Source of the DNA: Qipengyuania nanhaisediminis | Lineage (GTDB): Bacteria > Pseudomonadota > Alphaproteobacteria > Sphingomonadales > Sphingomonadaceae | DNA: 64,000 nucleotides | Assembly (NCBI RefSeq): GCF_900115585.1 | Contig: NZ_FOWZ01000004.1 | Coordinates: 248,001-312,000 of the forward strand | Reading direction: 5' to 3' | In this document: in pieces, positions 34,180 to 43,400 of the stretch | How the letters are laid out: the number at the start of each line of letters is the position of its first letter | Position numbering within the stretch: the stretch's first letter is position 1 | The notes under the pieces: generated by a model | Seen by the model: the letters and a program-made list of their open reading frames with translations, nothing else | Told to the model about the DNA's origin: nothing | The model's database searches: none | Translations under genes and position numbers: made by a program

Positions 34180-34384
34180 GCGTCGCCTCCTGTGAACAAG
34201 CTTCTCCGCGCCCGGCCTCGAAACCCATCATGAAACCGCGAATGCGCGCTTCGGTCCCGCTCCGCGGTTCGCGTCCAATCCTGAGGTCCAGGACGAAGCG
34301 GGGATCGTGTGCCGCAAGCCGGCCAAACTTCGTCGGCGGCATCTCGTGGGTGCGAAGGAACTTCTCGATGGATCGAATCAGCAT
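34169..34384 (-). CDS. small HTH-like protein
   Basis: 71 aa, ATG 34384. MLIRSIEKFLRTHEMPPTKFGRLAAHDPRFVLDLRIGREPRSGTEARIRGFMMG reads as a short helix-turn-helix: an N-terminal helix, TKFGRLAAHDPRFV as a turn and LDLRIGREPRS as the recognition region. I know this FGR.A..DP..V.DLR.GR.P pattern from small predicted DNA-binding proteins in alphaproteobacteria; the assignment is from memory of the pattern, not a search. It is coupled to the 119-aa gene and divergent from an S24 repressor homologue. Confidence 0.78.
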   Translation of the reverse strand: MLIRSIEKFLRTHEMPPTKFGRLAAHDPRFVLDLRIGREPRSGTEARIRGFMMGFEAGRGEACSQEATHVG

Positions 34385-34455
34385 GTGCGGTGCTCCCCTT
34401 TGGCTGTCCGGATTGACGAATCGTTCGTCGTGTTCCCTATTCGTTCCAGCCGAAA

Positions 34456-34490
34456 TCCTACTTGTCTAGGAAAAATCCTATGCTATAGGA
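34456..34490. promoter_or_regulatory. twin TCCTA/TAGGA palindromes overlapping a likely promoter of the S24 gene
   Basis: Site 1 is TCCTA (34456-34460) with TAGGA (34467-34471). Site 2 is TCCTAT (34476-34481) with ATAGGA (34485-34490), perfect arms. Centres are about 20 bp apart, two helical turns. A promoter-like TTGTCT (34462-34467), 16 bp, TATAGG (34484-34489) lies under both. Such paired operators are typical of self-regulating phage-type or LexA-like repressors. Binding by the adjacent S24 protein is inferred. Confidence 0.6.
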
Positions 34491-34559
34491 ATTTTCTCTC
34501 GCGAGTTCTTCGGGAAGCGCGGATTTGTGCCAATCACGAGAGTTGGCAAGGAGTTAAGG

Positions 34560-35201
34560 ATGGCTGAAAAACTCAGCGCGGACCGGGCGCGACTGGTCGA
34601 ACTGGCGGAATCGAACCGGGCAAGCCTGTCGGCCCTTTCGTCGATGTTGGGGCGTAATCCCAGTTACTTGCAGCAATTCGTGCGCAAGGGCAGCCCGCGC
34701 AGGCTGGAGGAACAGGACCGGCGCAAGCTGGCGGAATTCTTCGGTGTCGGCGAAGTGGAGTTGGGGGCGGATCCGGACCTTGCGCGGCCGCGCGAATCGG
34801 ACGACTTTCTGGCCGTACCCCGACTTGCTCTCGACGCTTCGGCGGGACCTGGCGCGGTTTCGGCAGAGGAAATATCCTTCGATAGCTTCCGCTTTTCGCG
34901 CCGCTGGCTACGAGAGATGGGTCTGGAGGGCGCCGATCTTTCCGCGATCCGCGTGGAAGGCGACAGCATGGAGCCGACCCTTCGCAGCGGCGACGAGATT
35001 TTCGTCGACCGCAACAAGCGCGCGGGCGAGGGCATCCATGTCGTGCGCATCGGCGACGTGCTGCACGTCAAACAGGTGCAGGCCAGCGCGCCTGGGCGCA
35101 TCACCCTGATCAGCGCGAATGACGCCTATGCACCTATCGAACTCGCCCGCGACGAGGTCGAGGTAATCGGGCGTGTGGTTTGGAAGGGAGGCAGGGTTTG
35201 A
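34560..35201 (+). CDS. S24 family (LexA/CI-like) transcriptional regulator
   Basis: 213 aa from ATG 34560 after AAGGAG. The N-terminal helix-turn-helix (residues 11-60) contains LSALSSMLGRNPSYLQQFVRKGSPRRL. The linker holds an Ala95-Gly96 pair in ASAGPG, which resembles the self-cleavage site. The S24 peptidase domain has the dyad Ser136 (EGDSMEPT) and Lys171 (LHVKQV), the same order and about the same spacing as LexA. It could act as a RecA-responsive or RecA-independent repressor. No phage genes adjoin it. It faces the two small minus-strand genes across palindromic operators. Confidence 0.87.
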   Translation: MAEKLSADRARLVELAESNRASLSALSSMLGRNPSYLQQFVRKGSPRRLEEQDRRKLAEFFGVGEVELGADPDLARPRESDDFLAVPRLALDASAGPGAVSAEEISFDSFRFSRRWLREMGLEGADLSAIRVEGDSMEPTLRSGDEIFVDRNKRAGEGIHVVRIGDVLHVKQVQASAPGRITLISANDAYAPIELARDEVEVIGRVVWKGGRV

Positions 35202-35257
35202 GCGACTGGCAGGTGCTCTGACTTGCATTCGGTGTCCGCTACAGCCATCTCGCCGTC

Positions 35258-35926
35258 ATGACTGACGCGCCCAACCAGCCCCCGATGAAAGCCGGTATCG
35301 TACCGGTAACGCCGCTCAAGCAGAATTGCTCACTGATCTGGTGCACCAAGACGAACAAGGGTGCCCTGATCGATCCGGGCGGGGATCTCGACAAGCTCAA
35401 GGCCGCGGTCGCCAAGACCGGGGTGGAATTGGAAAAGATCCTGATCACGCACGGCCATATGGACCATTGCGGCGAAGCGGGCGTGCTTGCCAAGGAGCTC
35501 GGACTGCCGATCGAAGGGCCGCAGGAGGCCGACCGCTTCTGGATCAGCCGGCTGGAGGAAGACGGCGCGCGCTACGGCATGAACAGCCAGGTTTTCGAAC
35601 CGGATCGCTGGCTTGAGGACGGGGACACCGTGACCGTAGGCGAACTCGAACTCGAAGTCATCCATTGCCCCGGCCACACGCCCGGCCACGTGGTCTTCTT
35701 CAACCGGCCGAGCAAGTTCGCCATCGTGGGCGACGTCCTGTTCCAGGGCAGCATCGGACGCACCGATTTCCCGATGGGCAACCATCAGGACCTTATCGAC
35801 GCGATCACGAAGAAACTCTGGCCGCTGGGCGACGACGTGACGTTCATCCCGGGCCACGGCCCGACCAGCACTTTCGGTCAGGAGCGCAAGACCAACGCCT
35901 TCGTCAGCGACGCGGCGCTAGCGTAA
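35258..35926 (+). CDS. MBL-fold metallohydrolase, glyoxalase II-like (YcbL type)
   Basis: 222 aa. THGHMDHCG (H-x-H-x-D-H) is the di-zinc site, with further ligands in HCPGHTPGHVVF, VGDVLFQGSIGRTD and the C-terminal FIPGHGPTSTFGQE. The layout matches short YcbL-type hydroxyacylglutathione hydrolases, which lack the substrate-binding helical domain of GloB. The likely substrate is a thioester; glutathione is made in this organism (gshA nearby). It is convergent with the MAPEG gene across a GC-rich hairpin. Confidence 0.9.
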   Translation: MTDAPNQPPMKAGIVPVTPLKQNCSLIWCTKTNKGALIDPGGDLDKLKAAVAKTGVELEKILITHGHMDHCGEAGVLAKELGLPIEGPQEADRFWISRLEEDGARYGMNSQVFEPDRWLEDGDTVTVGELELEVIHCPGHTPGHVVFFNRPSKFAIVGDVLFQGSIGRTDFPMGNHQDLIDAITKKLWPLGDDVTFIPGHGPTSTFGQERKTNAFVSDAALA

Positions 35927-35929
35927 GAA

Positions 35930-35955
35930 GCGGACCGGACGCGCGCCCGGCCCGC
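35930..35955. terminator. GC-rich hairpin between convergent genes
   Basis: GCGGACCGG (35930-35938) pairs with CCGGCCCGC (35947-35955) apart from one A-C mismatch. No T-run follows on either strand, so it may be a pausing or RNA-end structure rather than a strong terminator. Confidence 0.4.
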
Positions 35956-35962
35956 CAAGTCC

Positions 35963-36361
35963 CTAGATCACGCGCATCGCGATCAGAGTGGCCATCACTG
36001 CGAGTCCCAGCAAGGTCAGCATAGTGATGAGCGTGCCGATCATGCGCGGCTTGGTGCCGGTTTCGGCGTCCATGCCCATGCCGTGCGCGACGCGGCCCAG
36101 CATGTAGATGCCGGCAACCCATGCGAGCCACGGCGCGCCCTTGCCGCTGATCTCGATCGCAGCGATGAGGACGAGCACGAACGGCGTGTTCTCCACGAAG
36201 TTAAGCTGCGCGCGCATGCGGCGGGTCAGCGGGCCACCCCCGTCGTCGCCGTGAATTGTCTTGGTCGCGCCGCGCATCTGGCCGACGCGCACCGCCAGCC
36301 ACAGGTTGATAAGCGCTGCGGCAGCCGCCGCCGTCAGAGTGACGGGTAGAAACAGGCCCAT
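35963..36361 (-). CDS. MAPEG family membrane protein
   Basis: 132 aa from ATG 36361 after AGGGAGGG. Four predicted helices with the MAPEG pattern ALINLWLAVRVGQMRG, MRAQLNFVENTPFVLVLIAAIEISG (the conserved N-F-x-E-x-x-P) and a C-terminal MIGTLITMLTLLGLAVMATLI. These are glutathione- or eicosanoid-metabolism relatives; bacterial members are poorly defined. It forms a single minus-strand unit. The upstream 243-bp gap also holds the rpmF promoter on the other strand. Confidence 0.85.
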   Translation of the reverse strand: MGLFLPVTLTAAAAAALINLWLAVRVGQMRGATKTIHGDDGGGPLTRRMRAQLNFVENTPFVLVLIAAIEISGKGAPWLAWVAGIYMLGRVAHGMGMDAETGTKPRMIGTLITMLTLLGLAVMATLIAMRVI

Positions 36362-36457
36362 ACGATCCCTCCCTTGTGATTTCTCTCGCGAACCCCATCT
36401 CGGGCTATAGGCAAGGGCCGGACCATGCAATGTGCAGGCATGACTAACGCACAGCGC

Positions 36458-36485
36458 TTGCACTGAGGCGAAAAATCGCTATAGC
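36458..36485 (+). promoter_or_regulatory. candidate promoter of the rpmF-plsX-fabH group
   Basis: TTGCAC (36458-36463), 16 bp, TATAGC (36480-36485) is a plausible sigma-70 promoter. The start would be near 36492, leaving a leader of about 110 nt. Inside the leader lies the palindrome CGCAC-TT-GTGCG (36527-36538). The rest of the gap 36362-36604 has nothing else I can name. Confidence 0.45.
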
Positions 36486-36604
36486 GCGCGCCTTCACCGT
36501 CATGGTCGGGAAGTTTCGGGTTTAAGCGCACTTGTGCGTTGCCGGACCTTCCACTAGGGCGGCCACCGAAATTGATTGTAATTGTTTGAGGAACAGGTGC
36601 CGCC

Positions 36605-36784
36605 ATGGCCGTCCCCAAGAGGAAAGTATCGCCCCACCGCCGCGGCAACCGTCGTGCGCACGATTCGCTCAAGGTCGAAGCTCATCACGAGTGCTCGAAC
36701 TGCGGTGAACTCAAGCGTCCGCACAATCTTTGCCCGCACTGCGGTTTCTACAACGGGCGCGAAGTCATCGCCGTCGGTCTCTAA
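36605..36784 (+). CDS. rpmF: 50S ribosomal protein L32
   Basis: 59 aa, found by reading the frame directly. [20 protein letters not shown] is the universal L32 start, and [23 protein letters not shown] carries the two CxxC zinc pairs of the zinc-binding form. It ends EVIAVGL. plsX begins 27 bp later, giving the conserved rpmF-plsX-fabH order that links ribosome and membrane-lipid synthesis. Confidence 0.97.
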   Translation: MAVPKRKVSPHRRGNRRAHDSLKVEAHHECSNCGELKRPHNLCPHCGFYNGREVIAVGL

Positions 36785-36811
36785 GACCGTCACCGTAAGC
36801 CGGAGATCGTC

Positions 36812-37849
36812 ATGAGTTTGCCGCGTATCGCTATTGACGCGATGGGCGGCGACGAAGGCGTGCGCACCATGATCGACGGTGCCGCGATGGCGCGGCGCCG
36901 CCACGATCGATTCAAGTTCCTGCTGGTCGGCGATGAAGAGCGCATCAAGAAAGCGCTGGCCGATCATCCGGGAATGTCGGGCGCTTCCGAAATCCTGCAT
37001 TGCGACGATGTGATCGAGGGCGACGAAAAGCCCTCCAAAGCCCTGCGCCGTGCAAAGAACACCAGCATGGGCCTGGCCGTAGACGCGGTAAAGCGCGGCG
37101 AGGCCGGCGCTGCTGTCTCTGCCGGCAATACGGGCGCGCTGATGGCAATAAGCAAGCTTGCCCTGCGCACTATGCCCGGCCTCGACCGGCCCGCCCTTGC
37201 AGCGCTTTTGCCGACGCTTGGCGATAACGACGTCATCATGCTCGACCTTGGCGCGAACCGCGAATGCGACGCGCGCAACCTCGTCCAGTTTGCCATCATG
37301 GGCGCGGCCTATTCGCGCATCGTGACCGGTCGCGAACGCCCGCGTACCCGCCTGCTGAATATCGGCACCGAAGAGACGAAGGGCACCGAGGACATCCAGA
37401 ACGCAGCCGAAATCCTGCGCGGGGCCACCGGTCTCGACATGGAGTTCGAAGGCTATGTCGAAGCGGACAAGATCAATCGCGGCGAATGCGACGTGGTCGT
37501 GTGCGACGGGTTTTCCGGTAATATCGCGCTGAAGGCGATCGAGGGTACGGCGCGTTTCGTGACCGACCTGCTGCGCCGCGCTTTCACCAGCTCGATCCGC
37601 TCAAAGGTCGGCTTCCTCGTGTCGCGTCCGGCGACCGAATTGCTCAAGCACCACCTCGACCCGAACAACCATAACGGCGCGGTCTTCCTCGGCCTCAACG
37701 GCGTGGTCGTGAAAAGTCACGGCAGCGCGGACGCCACCGGCGTTGCCAATGCCGTGGAAGTCGCCGCACGCTTGCTCGAAGACGACATCCTCAACCGCAT
37801 CCGCAAGGATCTTGGCGAGGTGGGCAGCGAAGGATTCGCCGCGAAATGA
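36812..37849 (+). CDS. plsX: phosphate acyltransferase PlsX
   Basis: 345 aa. Moves an acyl chain from acyl-ACP to phosphate, giving acyl-phosphate for PlsY at the start of phospholipid synthesis. Signatures: [11 protein letters not shown] at the N-terminus, [35 protein letters not shown] and [17 protein letters not shown]. Its end overlaps the fabH ATG (ATGA at 37846), so the two are translationally coupled. Confidence 0.97.
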   Translation: MSLPRIAIDAMGGDEGVRTMIDGAAMARRRHDRFKFLLVGDEERIKKALADHPGMSGASEILHCDDVIEGDEKPSKALRRAKNTSMGLAVDAVKRGEAGAAVSAGNTGALMAISKLALRTMPGLDRPALAALLPTLGDNDVIMLDLGANRECDARNLVQFAIMGAAYSRIVTGRERPRTRLLNIGTEETKGTEDIQNAAEILRGATGLDMEFEGYVEADKINRGECDVVVCDGFSGNIALKAIEGTARFVTDLLRRAFTSSIRSKVGFLVSRPATELLKHHLDPNNHNGAVFLGLNGVVVKSHGSADATGVANAVEVAARLLEDDILNRIRKDLGEVGSEGFAAK

Positions 37850-38811
37850 TCCGTTCGGTCATCACCGGCAGCGGCAGCGCGCTTCCCGCCAACTGTGTGA
37901 CCAATGCCGAAATGGCCGAGCGCGTAGACACCAGCGACGAATGGATCGTGGAACGCACCGGCATTCGCCAGCGCTATATCGCGGGCGAGGGCGAGACGAC
38001 GTCTACCCTGGCGACCCAAGCCGCCCGCAACGCCCTTGAAAACGCAGGCGTCGATGCGAGCGAGATCGGCCTGATTGTTCTGGCAACCGCGACACCCGAT
38101 CATACCTTCCCGGCAACCGCCACACAGGTTCAGCATGCACTGGGCTGCGGCGGGGGCGTGGCCTTCGACGTGCAGGCCGTGTGCTCGGGCTTCCTCTACG
38201 CTCTGGCCACCGCCGACTCGATGCTGCGCACCGGCATGGCAACCAAGGCGCTGGTGATCGGTGCAGAGACTTTCAGCCGCATTCTCGACTGGGAAGACCG
38301 CACGACCTGCGTCCTTTTCGGCGATGGTGCCGGGGCCGTGGTCCTCGAAACACGGGATGTCGCCGAAGACGGCCCGGGCATCCTTTCGACCAAGCTGCAT
38401 GCCGACGGTGCGCATTGCGAACTGCTCTATGTCGATGGCGGTCCTTCGACCACCGGCGAAGTCGGCAAACTACGGATGAAGGGTCGAGAAGTCTTCCGTC
38501 ACGCCGTGGTCAATCTTGCCGATGTCCTGCGCGAAGTGATTGGAAACACGGGCATTTCTGCAGAGGATATCGACTGGGTCGTGCCGCATCAGGCCAATGC
38601 CCGCATCCTCGATGCGACAGCCCGCAAGTTGAATTTGCCGGCCGAAAAGGTGATCGTGACGGTAGACAAGCACGCCAATACATCGGCTGCTTCGGTTCCC
38701 CTGGCATTCGATGTCGCGCGCCGCGACGGGCGTATCAAGCAGGGCGATCTGGTCATGTTCGAGGCCATGGGCGGCGGCTTCACCTGGGGCGCTTCGCTCG
38801 CCCGGATGTGA
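37846..38811 (+). CDS. fabH: beta-ketoacyl-ACP synthase III
   Basis: 321 aa. Condenses acetyl-CoA with malonyl-ACP to start type II fatty-acid synthesis. The catalytic triad is visible as Cys113 ([12 protein letters not shown]), His248 (VPHQANARI) and Asn278 (KHANTSAAS). N-terminal [17 protein letters not shown] and the [10 protein letters not shown] end are typical. The start overlaps plsX. The 98-bp gap before ihfA holds a palindrome and promoter-like sequence, so ihfA is probably also transcribed on its own. Confidence 0.97.
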   Translation: MIRSVITGSGSALPANCVTNAEMAERVDTSDEWIVERTGIRQRYIAGEGETTSTLATQAARNALENAGVDASEIGLIVLATATPDHTFPATATQVQHALGCGGGVAFDVQAVCSGFLYALATADSMLRTGMATKALVIGAETFSRILDWEDRTTCVLFGDGAGAVVLETRDVAEDGPGILSTKLHADGAHCELLYVDGGPSTTGEVGKLRMKGREVFRHAVVNLADVLREVIGNTGISAEDIDWVVPHQANARILDATARKLNLPAEKVIVTVDKHANTSAASVPLAFDVARRDGRIKQGDLVMFEAMGGGFTWGASLARM

Positions 38812-38830
38812 GCATATAAACAAAGGACAC

Positions 38831-38865
38831 ATTCGGTTGTAAAACACTACCGAATACAGTATGTT
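38831..38865 (+). promoter_or_regulatory. promoter candidate of ihfA with an inverted repeat over the -35
   Basis: TTGTAA (38837-38842), 17 bp, TATGTT (38860-38865) forms a fair sigma-70 promoter. A perfect inverted repeat ATTCGGT (38831-38837) / ACCGAAT (38849-38855) with an 11-nt centre overlaps it. A dimeric regulator could sit there; the MerR-type protein two genes on, or another factor, are candidates by inference. Confidence 0.45.
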
Positions 38866-38909
38866 GCCATTTCTAAATCGGACCCAGGGTCGCGTCTGGG
38901 GAGAGAGAA

Positions 38910-39215
38910 ATGGACATGATGCGCTCGGTAGGAACCCTCACCCGCGCCGATCTGGCAGAAACTATCAATCGGAAGATGGGGCTCAGCAGGGCCGAGTCGC
39001 TAGATCTGGTGGAACAGGTGCTCGACAAGATGTCGCAGGCCCTGATCCAGGGTGAAAACGTCAAGATTTCCGGTTTCGGCAGCTTCGTCCTTCGCGACAA
39101 GAAAGAGCGTATTGGCCGTAACCCAAAAACCGGCGTAGAAGTGCCGATCACGCCGCGCCGCGTCATGACTTTCCGGGCAAGCCAGCTGCTGAAGGATCGC
39201 GTCGCCAACGGCTAA
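38910..39215 (+). CDS. ihfA: integration host factor alpha subunit
   Basis: 101 aa from ATG 38910 after GGGGAGAGAGA. HU/IHF fold: [62 protein letters not shown] with the beta-ribbon R-N-P-K tip, and [15 protein letters not shown] bends DNA at promoters and recombination sites. The gene follows plsX-fabH as in most alphaproteobacteria and is followed by a MerR-type regulator after 16 bp. Confidence 0.95.
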   Translation: MDMMRSVGTLTRADLAETINRKMGLSRAESLDLVEQVLDKMSQALIQGENVKISGFGSFVLRDKKERIGRNPKTGVEVPITPRRVMTFRASQLLKDRVANG

Positions 39216-39231
39216 CTGCTAAGGGGATCGC

Positions 39232-39609
39232 ATGGCCGAATTCGACGATCACAAGGAAGAAGGTGCGCTGCGCACCATCGGTGAAGTAGCGCGCGCGACG
39301 GGCATCAAGACCCATGTCCTGCGCTATTGGGAGCAGCAGTTCCCCAGTCTCAAGCCCCTGAAACGCAGTGGCGGGCGCCGCTATTACCGCGCCGAAGACG
39401 TTGTGCTGGTCGAACGGATCAACGGGCTTGTGAACGAGGAAGGCTATACGCTGAAGGGTGCAAAAGCGGCGCTGCGCGGCGTGCCGGACCAGCAGACTGC
39501 GGCGCAGGAAGCCGGGGCATCCGATCGCGGCGCAGGCGCAACCTCTTTCCTCCCGCGCCTGAAGGCGGTTCGTGACGAATTGCGGGCCGCCCTGGAAGCG
39601 GCAGCCTAA
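39232..39609 (+). CDS. MerR family transcriptional regulator
   Basis: 125 aa. Winged helix of MerR type: LRTIGEVARATGIKTHVLRYWEQQFPSLKPLKRSGGRRYYRAEDVVLVERINGLVNEEGYTLKGA. It is the short alphaproteobacterial kind that always trails ihfA; the C-terminal effector part (about 40 residues) is Ala/Gly-rich with no cysteine metal site. The ligand and targets are unknown. Its stop is 3 bp from the convergent methyltransferase stop. Confidence 0.92.
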   Translation: MAEFDDHKEEGALRTIGEVARATGIKTHVLRYWEQQFPSLKPLKRSGGRRYYRAEDVVLVERINGLVNEEGYTLKGAKAALRGVPDQQTAAQEAGASDRGAGATSFLPRLKAVRDELRAALEAAA

Positions 39610-39611
39610 CG

Positions 39612-40391
39612 TCAACCAGACCTTCCGATAACCAGCCGCAGCGGGCCGTCGAAGAAAGCCTGCTGCCGCAAGTGTCCGTATTTCCGGTCCCAATCACCGC
39701 TTTCCAGATCGCGGGAAAGGGCTGTGACGAACCGGTCGACCGCCTCTTCGCTCACCAGGCTCCAGCTTGAGCAGGCGAGTCGTGCGGCAGGATCGAGGAA
39801 GCGTTCGGGCCGCCCGTAATAGGCTTCGTTGAAACCGTCGCTGCACTCGAGAGGGACGGGGACCGGCTCGACTTCGACCTTGCCTCCCAAGGCATCCACA
39901 ATCCTCGAAATCTGCGGGAAGCGCCCTGCTTCGACGGCGCGCACTTCGGGAATGTAATCGCTCAGCCAGTAATCGTGCATCAGTTCCGGATCGCACACCA
40001 GCAGGACGACCGGGCCGATCGTGACCCTTCGCATTTCCGACAGGCCTTTCTCGAGATCGCTCCACTGGTGGACGGTAACGCTCGCCATTGAGGCATCGAA
40101 GGATTTGTCGGGAAAGGGTAGGTCCTCCGCCGTGGCATCGATCGCTTCGACCAGATGTGCAGGACGCTGTGCCCGCATGGAACGCGACGGTTCGACCGCC
40201 GTGACCTGTCGATCGGTCGGCTTGTAGGACCCGGCTCCTGCGCCGACATTCAAGACGGTCTTTGCATCGCCAAGCGCGCGGTGGATTTGCGCTTCGATTA
40301 TCGGGTCCGGCTGGCGGAATTGGGCATAGGTTCCTCCGATGTCGCCGTAGTCGACATCGCCCGCACTGCCATCACCTGTCCGTTGCACCAT
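39612..40391 (-). CDS. class I SAM-dependent methyltransferase
   Basis: 259 aa from ATG 40391 (MVQRTGDGSAGDVDYGDIGG); a longer start at 40436 is less likely. Methyltransf_11-type fold: TVLNVGAGAGSYKP (SAM loop), TAVEPSRSMRAQRP, AEDLPFPDKSFDASMASVTVHQWSD and GLSEMRRVT. This layout matches UbiE/BioC-like small-molecule methyltransferases. Substrate unknown. It is 44 bp downstream of smc on the same strand and may be its last operon partner. Confidence 0.83.
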   Translation of the reverse strand: MVQRTGDGSAGDVDYGDIGGTYAQFRQPDPIIEAQIHRALGDAKTVLNVGAGAGSYKPTDRQVTAVEPSRSMRAQRPAHLVEAIDATAEDLPFPDKSFDASMASVTVHQWSDLEKGLSEMRRVTIGPVVLLVCDPELMHDYWLSDYIPEVRAVEAGRFPQISRIVDALGGKVEVEPVPVPLECSDGFNEAYYGRPERFLDPAARLACSSWSLVSEEAVDRFVTALSRDLESGDWDRKYGHLRQQAFFDGPLRLVIGRSG

Positions 40392-40435
40392 TCTCGATCC
40401 CCCCGCGGCATCACGCAGCGGGGATATCCGACACA

Positions 40436-43400
40436 CTATTCTGCGGCCAGAAGTTCTTCCGCTCCGCCGAGGTCGACGCTGACGAGGCGGCTGATGCCTT
40501 TCTCGATCATAGTGACACCGAAAAGGCGGTGCATCCGGCTCATCGTCACGGCGTTGTGCGTGACGATCAGGTAACGCGTGTTCGTTTCGCGCACCATCGC
40601 GTCGAGCAGGTCGCAGAAGCGGTCGATATTGGCATCGTCGAGCGGAGCGTCGACCTCGTCGAGCACGCAGATCGGGGCGGGATTGGTCAGGAACAGCGCG
40701 AAAATTAGCGCGGTGGCGGTCAGCGCCTGTTCCCCGCCGGATAGCAGGGTGAGCGACTGGAGCCGCTTGCCCGGCGGCTGGGCGAAAATCTCGAGACCCG
40801 CTTCGAGCGGATCGTCGCTGTCGATCAGCGCAAGATGCGCTTCCCCGCCTTCGAACAGGCGCGTGAAAAGACGCTTAAAATGGTCATTCACCTGCTCGAA
40901 CGCCTCGCGTAGCCGCTCGCGCCCTTCGCGATTGAGGCTGCCGATGGAACCGCGCAGGCGATTGACGGCTTCACGCAGCTCTTCCTGCTCGGCCGCGTTC
41001 GAACCGTGCTCGCTCTCGATCTTTTCGAGCTCTTCGGCCGCGACGAGGTTCACCGGCCCGATCCGTTCGCGGCTCGCGGTGAGGCGGTCCATCTCCTCGC
41101 CTTCCTGGTCCGCCGACTTGACCTCGGTTTCCTCGAACTCGAACTTCGCCGGCAGGAGGGGCGGGGGCGACTGGAAGCGTTCGCCCGAAATGCGTGCCAT
41201 CTCGATCCTGCGACCATCCTGGTTCTCTGCCCGTTCGGACAGGCCGGCACGGTTCTCGCGGGCAGCCGCCAGCGCCTCGTTGGCGGAAGCAAAGGCGCGG
41301 TCGGCCTCGGCTGCGCGCTCGTTCGCCTCGGCGACGGCGGCTTCCGCTTTGGCCAATTCGGTGCCGAGCCGTTCGCGGACCTGGTCGCCCTGTTCGATCT
41401 CGCGCATCAGCCCTTCGGGCTTGGCGGCGAAGACCGCGCGCTCTTCCTCAATCTCTTCGAACCGGCGGGCCATGTCCGAAAGGCGGCGTGTGGCTTCACC
41501 CGAACGAGCCTGCCAGTTGGCCATGTCGCTGCGCTGCGCGGCCGTGCGTTCGCGTGCAACGGCCAGCGACTGGTCATGCGCGGCAAGCTCGGCCGCGCGC
41601 GCCTGCAGGGTGGAGCGCGCGGCCTCGTTTTTCGCCCGCGCAGCATCGAGTGAGGCGCGACCGGCTTCGGGATCCGGAAGCGCGGCTTGCTTGGCCTGCG
41701 CTGCCTCCAGCTCCGACTGTGCAGCGGCTAGTAATTCGCTGTGTTCGCTTTCGGCGCGTTCCAGCTCTTCCAGCCGAGCGGCAATGCGTTCGCGTGCAGC
41801 CTCCGCCTGGTCGAGCGCGCGCAGCGCTTGCCGCTCTGCATCGGCAGTCGCGGCGAGTTCGCGATCGGCGGCTATCAGGTCCCGTTGCAGTGTACCCAAT
41901 TCTTCGCTCGCGCGGGCTTCATCATCCTGCGCGGTCGAAACCGCCGATTGCAGTGCGGGCAGCTGCTGCGCCAGCTCGGCAAAGCGATTGTCCGCTTCCA
42001 GCCGGGCTGCCTCTGCTGCGCCTTCGCCTCGAACGACAAGGCCGTCCCACCTGCGGAGGTGGCCATCACGCGTGACGAGGCTTTCGCCGGGGGCGAGCGT
42101 GCGCCCGTCGTCGCCATCCGCGACATGGACGAGCGCGAGCCGCGCGCGCAATTCGTCGGGACACTGGTCGAGGTGGTCAGCGAGGCTGTCTGCTACCGCT
42201 TGCGGGGCGTCCGCGCCGGTCCAATAGCGCCCTTCCGCCCCTTCGTCCGGCAGGCCAAGCAGCGCCTTGCCATCGCGGCCAAGAGCGGCTGCTGCCGCCC
42301 GTTCATAGCCCTTGGCCGCGCGCACGCCGTCGATGGCCTGCTTGCGGCCCGATCGCTTGGCGGCTGCGCGCTCGCGTGCTTCGCGGTCGCGGAGGAGCGC
42401 ATCGTGTTCGCGCTGGATGCCGGACAGTTCGGCCTTGGCGGAAGAGAGCGCGCTCGATGCTTCGTCGCGCGCCGCCTGCAGCTCGCTCTTCCGGGCCTGC
42501 ATGGTTTCGATCGCCGCACGCCTGTCTGCCAAGGATCTGGCAGCCTCTTCGGCGGCGGCCTTGGCGCTTTCAAGCGCGCCATCGACATCTTCTCCGGCAA
42601 GAGCCTGGCGCTGCTCGGCCATGCGGCGGCCTTCCGCCTCGACCCGTTCGAGACGCATGCGGGCCTGAGAGATTTCGGCTTCGACAACGCGCCATTCGGC
42701 CTCGACACCCGCATTGTCGGCGGTGGCCTTGGCAAGGGCGAGTTCCGCGGTGCGGCTGGCGCGTTCGGCATCTTCGCTCTGCGCGACGAGAGACGGGCGG
42801 CGATCTTCGTTGGCGGCGAGGTCCCTCTCGCTGTTCGCGAGTTCCTTCTCCAGTCGCGCGAGCGCCTCTGCCGCATCCTTGGTCATGCGGTCGGCATCGC
42901 CGCGATCTTCTTCAAGCCGCTGTTTCTGGCGGTCGAGGTCGGCAAGGCGCTGTTCGGCAGCCTCGAGCTGGCTGGTGAGGGCGGCCATGCGGTGGCCGTG
43001 CGCACTCGCATCGTCGCGGCGGTCGGCCTGTTCCTCCCGCGCTTCGGCCAAAGCCTCGGCAGCCGCGCGCTGTGCCTTTTGCGCTTCATCGGCAGCCTTC
43101 TGCGCTTCTGTCACCCGCGCGTCGGCTGCGGCAGCGGCCTTCTTGGCCTCCTCCGCAGCAGCGGCAGCATCGCGCCAGCGGGCGAACACCAGCCGCGCCT
43201 CTGCGGTTTTGATCTGGTCGGAGAGTTTCTTGTAGCGTTCCGCCTGCTTTGCCTGCCGCCGTAGCGAGGCGATCTGGCTGTCGAGCCCGGCCATCAGGTC
43301 TTCGAGCCGCGCGAGGTTGGTTTCGGTGGAGCGCAGCTTGCTCTCCGCATCCTTGCGGCGGACATGGAGGCCGGCAATCCCGGCCGCTTCTTCCAGCATC

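Noticed and set aside
40578..42227. Serine/arginine-rich 549-codon frame opposite smc
   Set aside because: Complement of the Glu/Ala coiled-coil codons of SMC, which always produces Ser/Arg-rich shadows.
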